A stretch of DNA of 64,000 bases from assembly GCA_963807925.1 (NCBI GenBank), contig CAWEDP010000001.1:558001-622000 (forward strand). Direction: 5' to 3'. Shown one piece after another: positions 40,662 to 49,023 of the stretch. The notes beneath the pieces are model-generated. The model saw only the letters and a program-made list of their open reading frames with translations, ran no database searches and was not told the DNA's origin. The position numbers were made by a program, and so were the translations under genes. The first letter of the stretch is position 1; each line of letters begins with the position of its first letter. The stretch comes from CAWEDP01 sp963807925 (GTDB lineage Bacteria; Acidobacteriota; Vicinamibacteria; Vicinamibacterales; CAVVIG01).

Positions 40662-41048
40662 ATGGCCGGCAGACCGAGGATTTCGTCCGAAGACCGTTTC
40701 TACGCCGATCTCGGGCGCGCCATCCGGCTTGCCCGCGTCACGGCCGGCAAGACGCAGTCGGACGCCGCGGACCATCTTGGCGTCTCATTCCAGCAGTTTC
40801 AGAAATACGAAAGCGGGATCAACCGCATTCCGGTCGAGAAACTTGTGACGCTCGCGCCTTTTCTCGAGGTCCCCGTGACGCAGCTTCTCTCCCTGCCGAA
40901 GGCCGAGAGGGCCTGGCAATCGTTCACCGAGAGATTCCAGGCCAACGAATTTCACACCATGCTGGAATCGTGGGCCCGGATCTCGGACAAGCCGATGCGC
41001 GCCGCCATCATCGCCCTGGTCAGGCGCGCGGCAACCCTCAGCGAATGA
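40662..41048 (+). CDS. XRE-family transcriptional regulator (128 aa)
   Basis: An N-terminal Cro/C1-type HTH (RFYADLGRAIRLARVTAGKTQSDAADHLGVSFQQFQKYESGINRIPVEKLVTLAPFL) is followed by a C-terminal helical domain ending in ALVRRAATLSE. The family binds palindromic operators as a dimer. It is convergent with the luxI-linked gene, 20 bp away. It probably regulates the plasmid region. No ribosome site better than AATCAGCTCACA is visible. Confidence 0.88.
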   Translation: MAGRPRISSEDRFYADLGRAIRLARVTAGKTQSDAADHLGVSFQQFQKYESGINRIPVEKLVTLAPFLEVPVTQLLSLPKAERAWQSFTERFQANEFHTMLESWARISDKPMRAAIIALVRRAATLSE

Positions 41049-41067
41049 GAGCGGACGGTGACGGCCG

Positions 41068-41310
41068 TCAGGTCTCACCGTCGGCTTCCGGCAGCTCACA
41101 CATCCGGTAGCGGAGCATGCAGTAATAGGACGTGTTCAGAAGCCGGAAATTGGCATCGACCATGTCGATGATTTCCGGAATGCGGGTCTTCACTGCCTCC
41201 TGCCGCAGGAAATCCATCGCCTGCAGAATGCGCGATGCCTGAGCGAAGTCATACCTGTTTTCCTCATCGGGATGGTTCGCAATCTCCTCGAAGCTAGGCG
41301 GCTCTGGCAT
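41068..41310 (-). CDS. Uncharacterised protein downstream of luxI (80 aa)
   Basis: The start at 41310 lies inside luxI (17-bp overlap), so it is translationally coupled. MPEPPSFEEIANHPDEENRYDFAQASRILQAMDFLRQEAVKTRIPEIIDMVDANFRLLNTSYYCMLRYRMCELPE is an all-helical acidic protein. Small genes of this type follow luxI in several alphaproteobacterial loci to my recollection, with no defined role. Quorum-regulated together with luxI by inference. Confidence 0.72.
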   Translation of the reverse strand: MPEPPSFEEIANHPDEENRYDFAQASRILQAMDFLRQEAVKTRIPEIIDMVDANFRLLNTSYYCMLRYRMCELPEADGET

Positions 41311-41935
41311 GCGCCTTTTCTCCTTCTCGCATCGAAAATCTCAGCACGCTGTCCGTGATGCCGGTTTTGTTGCGGACATTCACGAGCTGCTGCGCCGTCA
41401 CCGGGATCGCCAGCGCGCGGCAGCGCTGTCCGTCGATCTTCTCGACGCGGCCCAGATGCTCCATGGCGATGCCGGGCCGGACAAACACGCTGCGATAGAT
41501 GAAGGTCGGCATCAGGCCGATGATCTTCGCGAGGCCCAGCCGCAGCCCGAATTCCAGATAGGCGCACGCCATCTCATTGACGATCCGCTGGCGCAATGCC
41601 GGCGTCACCCTGTTGTCGACGCAATAGCGCGTGCCCTCCCAGACGCTTTCGGACCGCAGCAGCGATTTGTCGTCGACAAGGTCCGGCCAAAGATCCTTGA
41701 GCATGCAGGACAGCGATGTCGGCGTCAGGCGCGTGAGCCCGAGCGCCTCGCCCGCGTCGGTGTGGTAGACAAGGTAACGGCTGGCGGGCGTGTCGTACTG
41801 GTCGAACTCCATGCCGTCGTAGTGCGGCACGTCGTACTGCTGGCGTTCAATAAACTCCCCGTACCGCAGCCTGAACAGCGAATGAAAGGCCGGGCCGAAT
41901 TCGTGGACGTTGCTGTATGAAAGGCATGAAATCAT
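41294..41935 (-). CDS. luxI: Acyl-homoserine-lactone synthase
   Basis: The 213-aa protein matches the autoinducer synthase fold: FRLRYGEFIERQQYD (conserved Arg and acidic loop near 23-37), EFDQYDTPASRYLVYHTDAGEALGLTRLTPT, and RSESVWEGTRYCVDN. It makes AHL from SAM and acyl-ACP; the side chain cannot be predicted. It lies 96 bp downstream of luxR on the same strand. A perfect 18-bp palindrome at 42001-42018 is a likely lux box. The frame is intact, so signal could be made even though luxR is frameshifted. Confidence 0.92.
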   Translation of the reverse strand: MISCLSYSNVHEFGPAFHSLFRLRYGEFIERQQYDVPHYDGMEFDQYDTPASRYLVYHTDAGEALGLTRLTPTSLSCMLKDLWPDLVDDKSLLRSESVWEGTRYCVDNRVTPALRQRIVNEMACAYLEFGLRLGLAKIIGLMPTFIYRSVFVRPGIAMEHLGRVEKIDGQRCRALAIPVTAQQLVNVRNKTGITDSVLRFSMREGEKAHARAA

Positions 41936-42000
41936 CGTTTCTCCCCCTGTTTGCTTTGAAACAGCGGGTTCAGCGTTGCAAAAATCGCGGCTCGGGTAAT

Positions 42001-42018
42001 CTCACGCGATCGCGTGAG
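42001..42018. promoter_or_regulatory. Candidate lux box 1 (perfect 18-bp palindrome)
   Basis: CTCACGCGATCGCGTGAG is a perfect inverted repeat. It sits in the 97-bp gap between luxR and luxI, with its near edge 66 bp from the luxI start. A two-mismatch copy occurs at 43782-43799. Its length and place fit a LuxR-type operator. Confidence 0.7.
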
Positions 42019-42031
42019 GGATGGCGGCGTC

Positions 42032-42758
42032 CTACGGCCTGATCAGGCCGTACGAAAGCGCCTTGCTGACAGCCATCACGCGCGTGTTGGCGCTCAGCTT
42101 CCGGAAAGCCGTCCTGAAATAGGTGTCGACCGTCTCCTCGCTCAGATTGAGGATCGTGGCGATCTCGCCATCGGTCTTGCCGGCCGCAGCCCATGTCAAC
42201 ACTTCGGTCTCGCGCGCCGTCAGGAAGATATTGGGCGCCGGGCTGTCCTTCTTGCGGTTGATGCGCTGAAAGGCGATGTAGAAATGATTGCAGTAAGCGG
42301 TGATGAGGTCGAGCCGGCCATCGAAAGAATCGAGCTTCTCCTTGCTCGCGAGGCCGATGCCGGCGAACTGGTTGGGTCCCCAGATGCGGCGTGCAGACGC
42401 CGTTATACAGGCCCGCCTCGATGCCCATGTTCAGGCACTGAAACTGGCGTCGGGACATCTTCATGCGTTCCGGAATCTCCGCCCAGGTGAAGGTGTCCAT
42501 CTTGTTGAGGCAGTAGGTCGTCACCGGATCGATCCGGTCGTAGCCGTTCTCGAAATAATGTTTCATCCAGTCTTCGGGATAATTCTGGAGGACGCCGAAG
42601 CCGGGTTCGATATCGAGATGGCGGTGCCTTGTCTGCAGGCAAAACACCATGCGGTCGAGCCCGTGCTGCCTGACCGTGGCCAGAAACTCCGTCACCAGTT
42701 CTTCCGTCGTCCGGGCGCGGTTGGCCCGTTCGATGAACGTCTCAAACGAAACCAGCAT
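42032..42758 (-). pseudogene. luxR: LuxR-family quorum-sensing regulator, frameshifted
   Basis: The N-terminal autoinducer-binding domain (FCLQTRHRHLDIEPGFGVLQNYPEDWMKHYFENGYDRIDPV) is in one frame. The rest, after a one-base shift near 42403, reads RRIWGPNQFAGIGLASKEKLDSF. The GerE HTH then reads LTAREVLTWAAAGKTDGEIATILNLSEETVDTYFRTAFRKL, ending ALSYGLIRP at 42032. All parts of a ~240-aa LuxR are present, so the lesion is recent or an assembly error. It would bind AHL and the two palindromes nearby. Confidence 0.82.
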
Positions 42759-42829
42759 TGACCCCGGCCCGAAAAGCCCTCCCTGTTTGTATGGGCAACT
42801 TAACGGTCCGCCGCGGGATGTTCAAGCCT

Positions 42830-43698
42830 TTATGCGGCTTTCAGACCGGCGCGGTATTGGGCGAGCATCGGCTTGACCTCTTCGGGCAGGAATTCCTCGA
42901 ACGGGCCGCCGGCCGTAAGCGCGCCGCGCAGCAGCCGGATCGGATCCTGGCCCTCGAGGCTGCCCAGATTCGGCTCGTGGACGAAATACCCAAGCAGACG
43001 CTGCAGGCGTTCCGGTAAATGCCGCGCGACCTCCCGCGGAACCGCAAGATATTGCGGCTCCGCCTGCCGCAGCCAGCCGAGGCGAATAGCTGTGGACGAC
43101 GCCGGTGCGCGGCCGGTCCGTGCGGTTGGCGCCGCCGCCATGCTGAAGCGAGCCGAGCCAGACCAGCACCGATCCGGCTTTCATCACGCCCTGCGCCTCC
43201 TCGTGCGGGCTGCGCCTGCCGGTCGAGCGGCCATTTGTGGCTGCCGGGCACGACATGGGTCGCGCCGTTTTCGGCGGTGAAATCGTCGACCGCCCACATC
43301 GTGTTGATCATCGCCTCGAATTCCGGGTGGACGAAGTTGAACATCAGGTCGTCGCGGTGAATGACCTGCTGCGGCTCGCCGCCGCCGATCCGGATCGCCT
43401 GCGTCAGGTTCAGCTGATAGGCGCGGCAGCCCTTGAGCAGGAAATGATCCATGACGGCCAGGATCGCGCGGATCGATCGCCATCGCCTGGCACATCGCCG
43501 ATTTCGCGATCAAGCCCGCTCAGGCGCTTGGTGACGTAGCCGTAGAAATCGCCGGCGCAGTTGGGCGCCGCGTCGAAATGCGGCGTCCAGCTCCGCCGCC
43601 AGCCGCGCGACCCGGCCACGGTCGAGCACATCCTCGATAACGACGCAGCCCTCCTCCTCCAGAATTTCGTTGATCGCCGCCGCCGCTGTTCGCTGCAT
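42830..43698 (-). pseudogene. Phytanoyl-CoA dioxygenase (PhyH)-like, multiply frameshifted
   Basis: Ordered fragments in different frames form one ~290-aa protein. They are MQRTAAAAINEILEEEGCVVIEDVLDRGRVARLAAELDAAFRRG, then MDHFLLKGCRAYQLNLTQAIRIGGGEPQQVIHRDDLMFNF (Fe-binding HxD), THVVPGSHKWP, VMKAGSVLVWLGSLQHGGG, and a C-terminus LGYFVHEPNLGSLEGQDP. At least four frame changes occur. The family is Fe(II)/2-oxoglutarate hydroxylases. It diverges from the desaturase gene across candidate lux box 2. Confidence 0.78.
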
Positions 43699-43781
43699 TT
43701 AACGCTCTTCACTTCGGCTCATGGTGTCCTCCCGGTTTGAGTTTGACGGCATCACTCTGGCGGGTTCGCGGCGGTCCGTAA

Positions 43782-43799
43782 CCTCCCGCGTTCGCGTGA
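43782..43799. promoter_or_regulatory. Candidate lux box 2
   Basis: CTCCCGCGTTCGCGTGAG matches lux box 1 at 16 of 18 positions and is itself a near-palindrome. It lies between the divergent PhyH-like and desaturase genes, 63 bp before the desaturase start. It predicts control of that pair by the neighbouring LuxR. Confidence 0.6.
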
Positions 43800-43862
43800 G
43801 GTTACTTTCCGGGCCGCGCGGGCTTCAATGCGAACGAGCGCTCTTCAAGGGGAGGAGAAACT

Positions 43863-44821
43863 ATGGAATACGTGGACATCCAGACGCCGCCGGCCGGCCG
43901 GCTTGGCAGCGCGGCGCTGCGCGCGCTTGCCGCGCGATCGCTGTTTCCCTGGCTGACCGATGCCGCGGGGAGACTGGATCGTGATCGGTGCCGCGCTCGC
44001 AGCCGTTGCGCTGTGGCCGCATGTCCTGACCGCACTTGCCGCCGTCCTATCGTCGGCAACCGGCAGCACGCCCTCGCCGTGCTTGGGCATGACGGCACGC
44101 ATTACACGCTGTCGCATAACGCGCGGCTCAACGATTTCCTGACCAATCTCCTGTGCTTCTGGCCCTTGGGCCTCACGGTCAGCGGCTACCGCGCCCTTCA
44201 TTATGCGCATCACAAGCACATGCCGGCACCGAGACCGATCCGGAGCTCGGCCACAAGCGGATGCGGGCGCCGCAATGGGATCTTCCCGACACGCCGCGCA
44301 CGGTGCTGCGCTATGCGCTGCACGACCTGATCGGCTATTCGCTCGCCGACTACAGCATCATCGTCACGTTTTCGAAGCCCGCCGCGCGGCGCGAATATCT
44401 CGGCCTGGCGCTGTTCCACTCGTTGCGCCATCGCGCTGTTGCTCGCGTCCGGCTGCTGGTGGCCGCGGCGCTTTGGTACTTCAGCCTCGTCACGTCGTTC
44501 ATGATGTTCTTCCGGCTGCGCCTGTGGCTGGAGCATCAGGGCACCGGCGACACGCAGCGCCTCGCCCTGACGCCGTGGCAGGGCGCCGTGCTGGCGCCGC
44601 ACAATGCCTGGCATCACTGGGAGCACCACAAATACCCGACGATCCCGTATCACCGCTTGCCGGCGGCGCGGCGGCTTCTGTCCGGGCCCGCGATCCTGAC
44701 GCTGCGCACGCTGATCGTGGCGCTCGGCGCGTCGCCGTCCGTCGCGTCGGGCGCGCCCTTGCGGCGCCCGGAAGCCGTGTATCCGGCAGCGCCGGACACG
44801 GATATCGCCCGCGCCGCCTGA
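43863..44821 (+). pseudogene. Membrane fatty-acid desaturase, multiply frameshifted
   Basis: The start at 43863 has GGGGAGG upstream. In shifting frames the parts are MEYVDIQTPPAGRLGSAALRALAARSLFPWL, a hydrophobic segment (VIGAALAAVALWPHVLTALAAV), HDGTHYTLSH (first His box), HYAHHKHM (HxxHH box) and HNAWHHWEHHKYP (third box). Frame changes lie near 43970, 44045 and 44225. Membrane di-iron desaturases and hydroxylases modify acyl chains. Beside luxI this might modify a signal or lipid, but the gene is broken. Confidence 0.78.
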
Positions 44822-44992
44822 CCGCGCCGGCAGACGGAAAGTTGTACGGATTGAAAGAAGCTATCGAAGATTGTATTCGGCTTGCCGCGTCCCCGAGAAT
44901 CAGGCAGACTCACTCGAGGAGCGGATCGTGTCCGCGCCCTCCCGCCTGGTTCAAGCCAAAGGATACCCGCAACGAGTTAGAAGAGACCCGCC

Positions 44993-45020
44993 AAAAAGAA
45001 AAACCCGCCGAAGCGGGTTT
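44993..45020 (-). terminator. Intrinsic terminator on the minus strand
   Basis: On the minus strand AAACCCGC, loop TTCG and GCGGGTTT form an 8-bp stem followed by TTCTTTTT. No convincing minus-strand gene ends here. A similar unit at 45366-45394 has the same orientation, so both may end short regulatory transcripts. Confidence 0.65.
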
Positions 45021-45365
45021 CCTGAAACTGTGATATTCGATCTCGCAAATCCAATATCGCAGCTTTCAAAACCCGATGCAAGAGCCTTCTTGCAGCGTCT
45101 TAGCATTGCCAAATTGTTCGCTTTACGCCTTCCTCTCACCGGAGCACCCGCTCTTTGTCCACACTGATTGCATACAACGAACTTAGCCGGCGCGGCCACG
45201 CTTTCCGCGTGATTCGTGCCGACAATGTCATGCGGCGACCGGAAACCGGCGTGCGCGCGCTTGCTGCCCTCCGATTCTTCGGACACACTTTTTCGATGGC
45301 CAACCCGATTCCGGACCTCGGCCATTTCTGCATTTACCAATGTTCGAAGGAAATCCTATGACCTA

Positions 45366-45394
45366 ACAAAAAGAAAACCCGCCAGGAGGCGGGC
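45366..45394 (-). terminator. Second intrinsic terminator on the minus strand
   Basis: On the minus strand CCCGCC and GGCGGG pair around TCCT, followed by TTTTCTTTTTGTT. It faces away from the gene at 45536. A transcript starting near that gene's leader and running leftward would be about 100-170 nt, the size of a counter-transcribed RNA. Confidence 0.6.
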
Positions 45395-45411
45395 TTCTAA
45401 AAAAACTGAAA

Positions 45412-45448
45412 CTGCAAGAGCAGCGATGTGACAATCCCACTCTTGCAG
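45412..45448. promoter_or_regulatory. Hairpin in the leader of the winged-helix gene
   Basis: CTGCAAGAG (45412-45420) and CTCTTGCAG (45440-45448) form a perfect 9-bp stem with a 19-nt loop. It lies between the minus-strand terminator at 45366 and the gene start at 45536. A second inverted repeat (CGCAA...TTGCG with a T-run at 45484) follows. Together these resemble antisense-RNA control of a replication gene. Confidence 0.45.
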
Positions 45449-45535
45449 AAACCGAAAACGGACGCAAGCGATTTTTGCGACGGTTTTTTGCGGCCTGAGT
45501 TCTGGCGACTTTCTCATAATCAAAAGGAGAAAACC

Positions 45536-46153
45536 ATGCGCCACATACTTCCATCTTTCCACAATCTTATCGCCGTCCGGTCCGATGCGGAGCAGAGGTT
45601 ATGGACCGGGCAGGTCCTCGGCCTCGACTCGACCACCCTGCCCCGCCGCTGCTTCCGCGCGCGGCCGAAGGACAATGGCACTTATGTCCTTCCGGTCAAG
45701 CAAAGCTTCATCAAGGACGCGCGCCTGATGCCCGGAACCCGGATCATGCTGACGCTGCTGACCGGCTGGGCCGGCAGGGGCGAACCGCTCGAAACCACGC
45801 AGGGCACGATCGCGGGGCACCTGGGCCGGTCCGTGCGACAGGTCTTCCGCTATCTGAAAGACGCCGCGCGCGAAGGCTATCTGCGCTACGCCTACACCAA
45901 GAACCGTCTCGGCATGATCACAGGCCTCAAGATCTATCTGTGTTTCCCGCTGCTGCGCGCCGACGTGAAGCGAAAAGCGCGCGGCGCAAACCCACCAAAT
46001 CCGGCCCGGACTCCTGTGGCCGACACTAATACACTTATTAAAGATTCTTACTTGATGGATGAGAAAGTCGGGGCGGGCCTGGAGCGATTATGGAACGCAA
46101 TCCGCTCGGAACCGCCAGTGCGTCCGAGCGTTATACCTATTCCGGCACGCTGA
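45536..46153 (+). CDS. Winged-helix protein, possible replication initiator (205 aa)
   Basis: ATG 45536 has AAAAGGAG 6 bp upstream; the longer frame to 45428 crosses the leader hairpins. The middle carries an HTH (LETTQGTIAGHLGRSVRQVFRYLKDAAREGYLRYAYTKNRLGMITGLKIYLCFPLL) of the winged-helix type seen in plasmid replication and regulatory proteins. It is just upstream of the relaxase, as in alphaproteobacterial mobilizable plasmids. RepA function is inference from the HTH and the antisense-like leader. Confidence 0.7.
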   Translation: MRHILPSFHNLIAVRSDAEQRLWTGQVLGLDSTTLPRRCFRARPKDNGTYVLPVKQSFIKDARLMPGTRIMLTLLTGWAGRGEPLETTQGTIAGHLGRSVRQVFRYLKDAAREGYLRYAYTKNRLGMITGLKIYLCFPLLRADVKRKARGANPPNPARTPVADTNTLIKDSYLMDEKVGAGLERLWNAIRSEPPVRPSVIPIPAR

Positions 46154-46351
46154 CGGCACCAAAGAGAAGAAAGTTGCTCGGCGAGGGGGAGCCTGTGGCG
46201 GCCCCGGAGGAAACCTTGCGGCTTTTTACCGTTTGTTAAGCGGGAAGTTCGATAATGGCGCGATGATCCCCAAGAGGCGATACATCGCAGCGGCGATGGA
46301 GGGACACCTTAACAAGGAGGCGACACGCCGCGATAGCGGCGGCGGAAAACC

Positions 46352-47959
46352 TTGATCCCCAAAGGCAACCGGCGGGGCGGCGGCCAGAACCTCGCCACCC
46401 ATCTCCTGAACGCCTACAACAACGACCGCGTCGAGGTGACCGACCTGCGCGGCTTCGTCGCCCGGGATCTGCACGGCGCCTTCGCCGAGGCGCGGGCGAT
46501 GGCGAGCGCCACGCGCTGCCGGAAATACCTCTACAGCCTGTCCGTCAATCCTGATCTGGCCAAATACGACCTGACGCGCGACCAGTATCTCGACTACATC
46601 GCCCGCGCCGAAAAGAACCTCGGGCTCGAAGGTCAGCCGCGCGCCATCGTCTTCCACGTCAAGGCCGGCCGCGAACACTGCCATGTCGTCTGGTCGCGCA
46701 TCGACCCCGACCGCATCGTCGCCGTCCTGAATTCCCACGACCGCCGGATTTTGCGCCGGGTCACGCAGGAATTCGCGCGCGACCACGGGTTAGAGTTGCC
46801 GCCCGGCATGCGCAAGGATCGCGGCAGGGACCGCTTCAAGGACCGTAAGAAGGTATCAAACCTCAAGGAGCAGCAGCAGACCGAGCGCACCGGCATCCCC
46901 AAGGCCGAACTCAAGCAGGAAATCCAGTCCGCGTGGGACCACAGCGACAACGGCCACGCATTCGTCGCCGCGCTCGAAGCGAAGGGCTACACCCTCGCCC
47001 GCGGCGATCCGGGCGCCAAGCGTTCCCGCAGCCATGTCGTCGTCGACATGTACGGCGAAATCCACAGCCTCTCGCGCTATCTCGACGTGACCGCCAAGGA
47101 AATGCGCGCACGGCTGTCATCGCACCCGCTTGAAAACCTGCCCTCGGTCGACGAGGCCCGCGCCGCCGCGCACGCGAAACAGGAGCAGATGCGCGCGCGC
47201 GTCGACGAGGCGTACCGCGAGAAAACGCCGTCCGCCGACGACAAGCGCAAGTCCCTTTCCGAAATCCAGCCGGCGCGCCGGCTCGATCTCGACCAACGGC
47301 GCGATACGATGCAATCACGCCACGCGCAGGAAATGACGGCGCTCAGGGATCTGCATGACGCCGACAACAAGGGCATCCTCGCCGAGCGGCTGGCGAAGCA
47401 GCCCAGGGGCCTCGCCGCCTTCCTGACTCGCATCACCGGCATCAGGGCGATCAGCGAATACCGTCACCGCCGCGCCGACCAGATGCGCGCCGCGCGCCAG
47501 AAGACCGAGGTCGCCGCCCTCGCCCGCAAACACGGCCGCGAGGCCGAGGACATGGCGGCCCATTACCACGATCTCGCCCGGCTGGAGAAGCGCGAGAACA
47601 GCTCGATGGCGCTGCAATTGCGCCGCGAAAAACTGAAGCTCCTGATCGGCGGTCCGCGCACGATCCAGCCGGAATTCGAGCGGGCGGCGAAGGGACAGGA
47701 TGGGGCGTCGGCCGCAAGTGGTGGCGGCGCTGCCATGGCGGAGAAGTTCAAACGCGCCGCCGAGGGCCCGCGCCTCTCGAAAGGCGACCTGCAGGCCGCG
47801 TTCGAGAAGGCCGAGGCGACGCGCGCCGCGCCGGAAAAGCCGGCGGCCAAACCAAAAGTCACCGGCGATGAAGAACGGCGCGAACAGGCACGGCGCCTCG
47901 CCGAGGAGCTGCGCCGGCACACGCCCGCCCGCGATCCCGACAAGGACCGCGAGCGGTGA
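46352..47959 (+). CDS. Relaxase / mobilization nuclease (MobA-VirD2 type)
   Basis: The 535-aa protein has an N-terminal relaxase fold: RGGGQNLATHLLNAY, GAFAEARAMASATRCRKYLYSLSVNPD, and the metal-binding motif FHVKAGREHCHVVW (His102, His109, His111). A long helical, charged C-terminal half is probably for coupling. TTG 46352 is the best start (family members begin MIxKG). A 30-aa frame from ATG 46263 ends at TGA 46355 and overlaps it, perhaps for translational coupling. The C-terminus DPDKDRER resembles two other proteins here. It would nick oriT and pilot the strand to the T4SS. Confidence 0.9.
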   Translation: MIPKGNRRGGGQNLATHLLNAYNNDRVEVTDLRGFVARDLHGAFAEARAMASATRCRKYLYSLSVNPDLAKYDLTRDQYLDYIARAEKNLGLEGQPRAIVFHVKAGREHCHVVWSRIDPDRIVAVLNSHDRRILRRVTQEFARDHGLELPPGMRKDRGRDRFKDRKKVSNLKEQQQTERTGIPKAELKQEIQSAWDHSDNGHAFVAALEAKGYTLARGDPGAKRSRSHVVVDMYGEIHSLSRYLDVTAKEMRARLSSHPLENLPSVDEARAAAHAKQEQMRARVDEAYREKTPSADDKRKSLSEIQPARRLDLDQRRDTMQSRHAQEMTALRDLHDADNKGILAERLAKQPRGLAAFLTRITGIRAISEYRHRRADQMRAARQKTEVAALARKHGREAEDMAAHYHDLARLEKRENSSMALQLRREKLKLLIGGPRTIQPEFERAAKGQDGASAASGGGAAMAEKFKRAAEGPRLSKGDLQAAFEKAEATRAAPEKPAAKPKVTGDEERREQARRLAEELRRHTPARDPDKDRER

Positions 47960-47966
47960 ACCTCGG

Positions 47967-48146
47967 TTAGAGGTTCGGCCGCAGGATGCGGCGCTGACCC
48001 TGCACCGTGCGGATATCCGCGCGCGTCGCCTGCAGGTGGCGTTTCTCCTGTTCGAGCGCGCCGAGTTTCCGGCGGGCTTCGTCGTTCAGCCCCGCGAGTT
48101 CGCGGCTGCTGCGGTTGAACAGATCAGATTTTGACATCGGTTTCAT
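47967..48146 (-). CDS. Small coiled-coil protein (59 aa)
   Basis: Start 48146 follows GAAGGAGAGAAACG. The product MKPMSKSDLFNRSSRELAGLNDEARRKLGALEQEKRHLQATRADIRTVQG is one long heptad-like helix. It is convergent with the relaxase (8-bp gap). Its 5' leader contains a hairpin with the conserved AGATGTAATCCC loop (48187-48290 region). Function is unknown. Confidence 0.65.
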   Translation of the reverse strand: MKPMSKSDLFNRSSRELAGLNDEARRKLGALEQEKRHLQATRADIRTVQGQRRILRPNL

Positions 48147-48209
48147 CGTTTCTCTCCTTCGCTTCGCGGCTCCGCCATGGAGCCTTTCATGCTCCACGGA
48201 CGGCAGGCG

Positions 48210-48290
48210 GCCGGGCCGCCGCACAGGGTTGAGAAGCCGAGGGGGATCACCTGGGATTACATCTCGGGGATACGGCTTCGATCCCTTGCG
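48210..48290 (-). promoter_or_regulatory. Structured leader I (AGATGTAATCCC loop class)
   Basis: Read on the minus strand: GCCGCA(A)GGG pairs with CCC(TG)TGCGGC, and GAAGCCG with CGGCTTC. The terminal loop is TATCCCCGAGATGTAATCCCAGG then TGATCCCCCT. It precedes the 59-aa gene at 48146. The loop matches that of leader G (48826) at about 25 of 30 positions although the stems are unrelated. Confidence 0.6.
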
Positions 48291-48438
48291 GCGGGAATAC
48301 GGACGTATGCGACCGTGCTCTTTGAAAGGCCCTGCGGGGACGCAAGCGGAGAAAACGATTTACCGATTGTTAAGAGGTGGGCTTGTACGATTGAAACAAA
48401 GACGCAACTTACAGATGCAACGAAATCAGGGGCCTTGA

Positions 48439-48762
48439 ATGACCGTCCGCCTTCTCCGGAAACCGCCGCTCGGCGGAGAGAAAATCGACCGCCTGAAGGT
48501 CACGCTGCTCGGAAGCCACACGGTCAAGCAGAAGATCGCCATGATGACCCAGGTCAAGTTCTGGCTGCACGAACAGGGCATCGATCACGCCGGCATGTCG
48601 ACCTTCTACATCGATCCGCGCGATGCCAACGGCCACCCGCTGATCTCGTTCCGCGACGGCAACCTGATCACCGACTACCATCTCGTGATCGACAGCCCGT
48701 ATCACTGCGCCGCCGACGACTACGACCGGACCCTGCGTATCGCGCCCTCCGGCCCGTTCTGA
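48439..48762 (+). CDS. Uncharacterised protein (107 aa)
   Basis: The ATG is preceded by a weak site (GGGGCCTTGA). The sequence MTVRLLRKPPLGGEKIDRLKVTLLGSHTVKQKIAMMTQVKFWLHEQGIDHAGMSTFYIDPRDANGHPLISFRDGNLITDYHLVIDSPYH shows a compact alpha/beta fold with a conserved-looking FRDG turn. It is not a family I recognise. It lies in the relaxase region and is transcribed with it. Confidence 0.72.
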   Translation: MTVRLLRKPPLGGEKIDRLKVTLLGSHTVKQKIAMMTQVKFWLHEQGIDHAGMSTFYIDPRDANGHPLISFRDGNLITDYHLVIDSPYHCAADDYDRTLRIAPSGPF

Positions 48763-48825
48763 ACACGGCATCTTTTTTCTGTCGTCACGCCCGTTTCCTG
48801 CCGGTAGCGGCCCCGCACGTTCACA

Positions 48826-48987
48826 GCCAGCCTTGATTGTGAATTTCTGCCAGAAAACCGGACCCCGCTCCGCTTGCCGCCACAAAAAAACGGCTTCCCC
48901 AAGATGTAATCCCGGGAGATTCCCCTCCGTTTTGTTTTGTGGCGGCGGGTGCCGCTTTCCCGGCAAAGGCGAAATCACAAGGCCGGC
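48826..48987 (+). promoter_or_regulatory. Structured leader G (AGATGTAATCCC loop class)
   Basis: A perfect 12-bp stem GCCGCCACAAAA (48876-48887) with TTTTGTGGCGGC (48935-48946) is continued by ACGG/CCGT. The terminal loop is CTTCCCCAAGATGTAATCCC then GGGAGATTCCCCT. An outer imperfect stem joins 48826-48851 to 48968-48987. The gene at 49024 follows with AGAAGGAAAACGAAC. Confidence 0.72.
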
Positions 48988-49023
48988 AATGGTGCAGGCT
49001 GAGCAAACAGAAGGAAAACGAAC

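Noticed and set aside
44951..45340. 129-codon minus-strand frame, and the 68-codon plus frame 45155-45361
   Set aside because: The first reads through the terminator hairpin at 45001; neither has a ribosome site. The region is better explained as regulatory.
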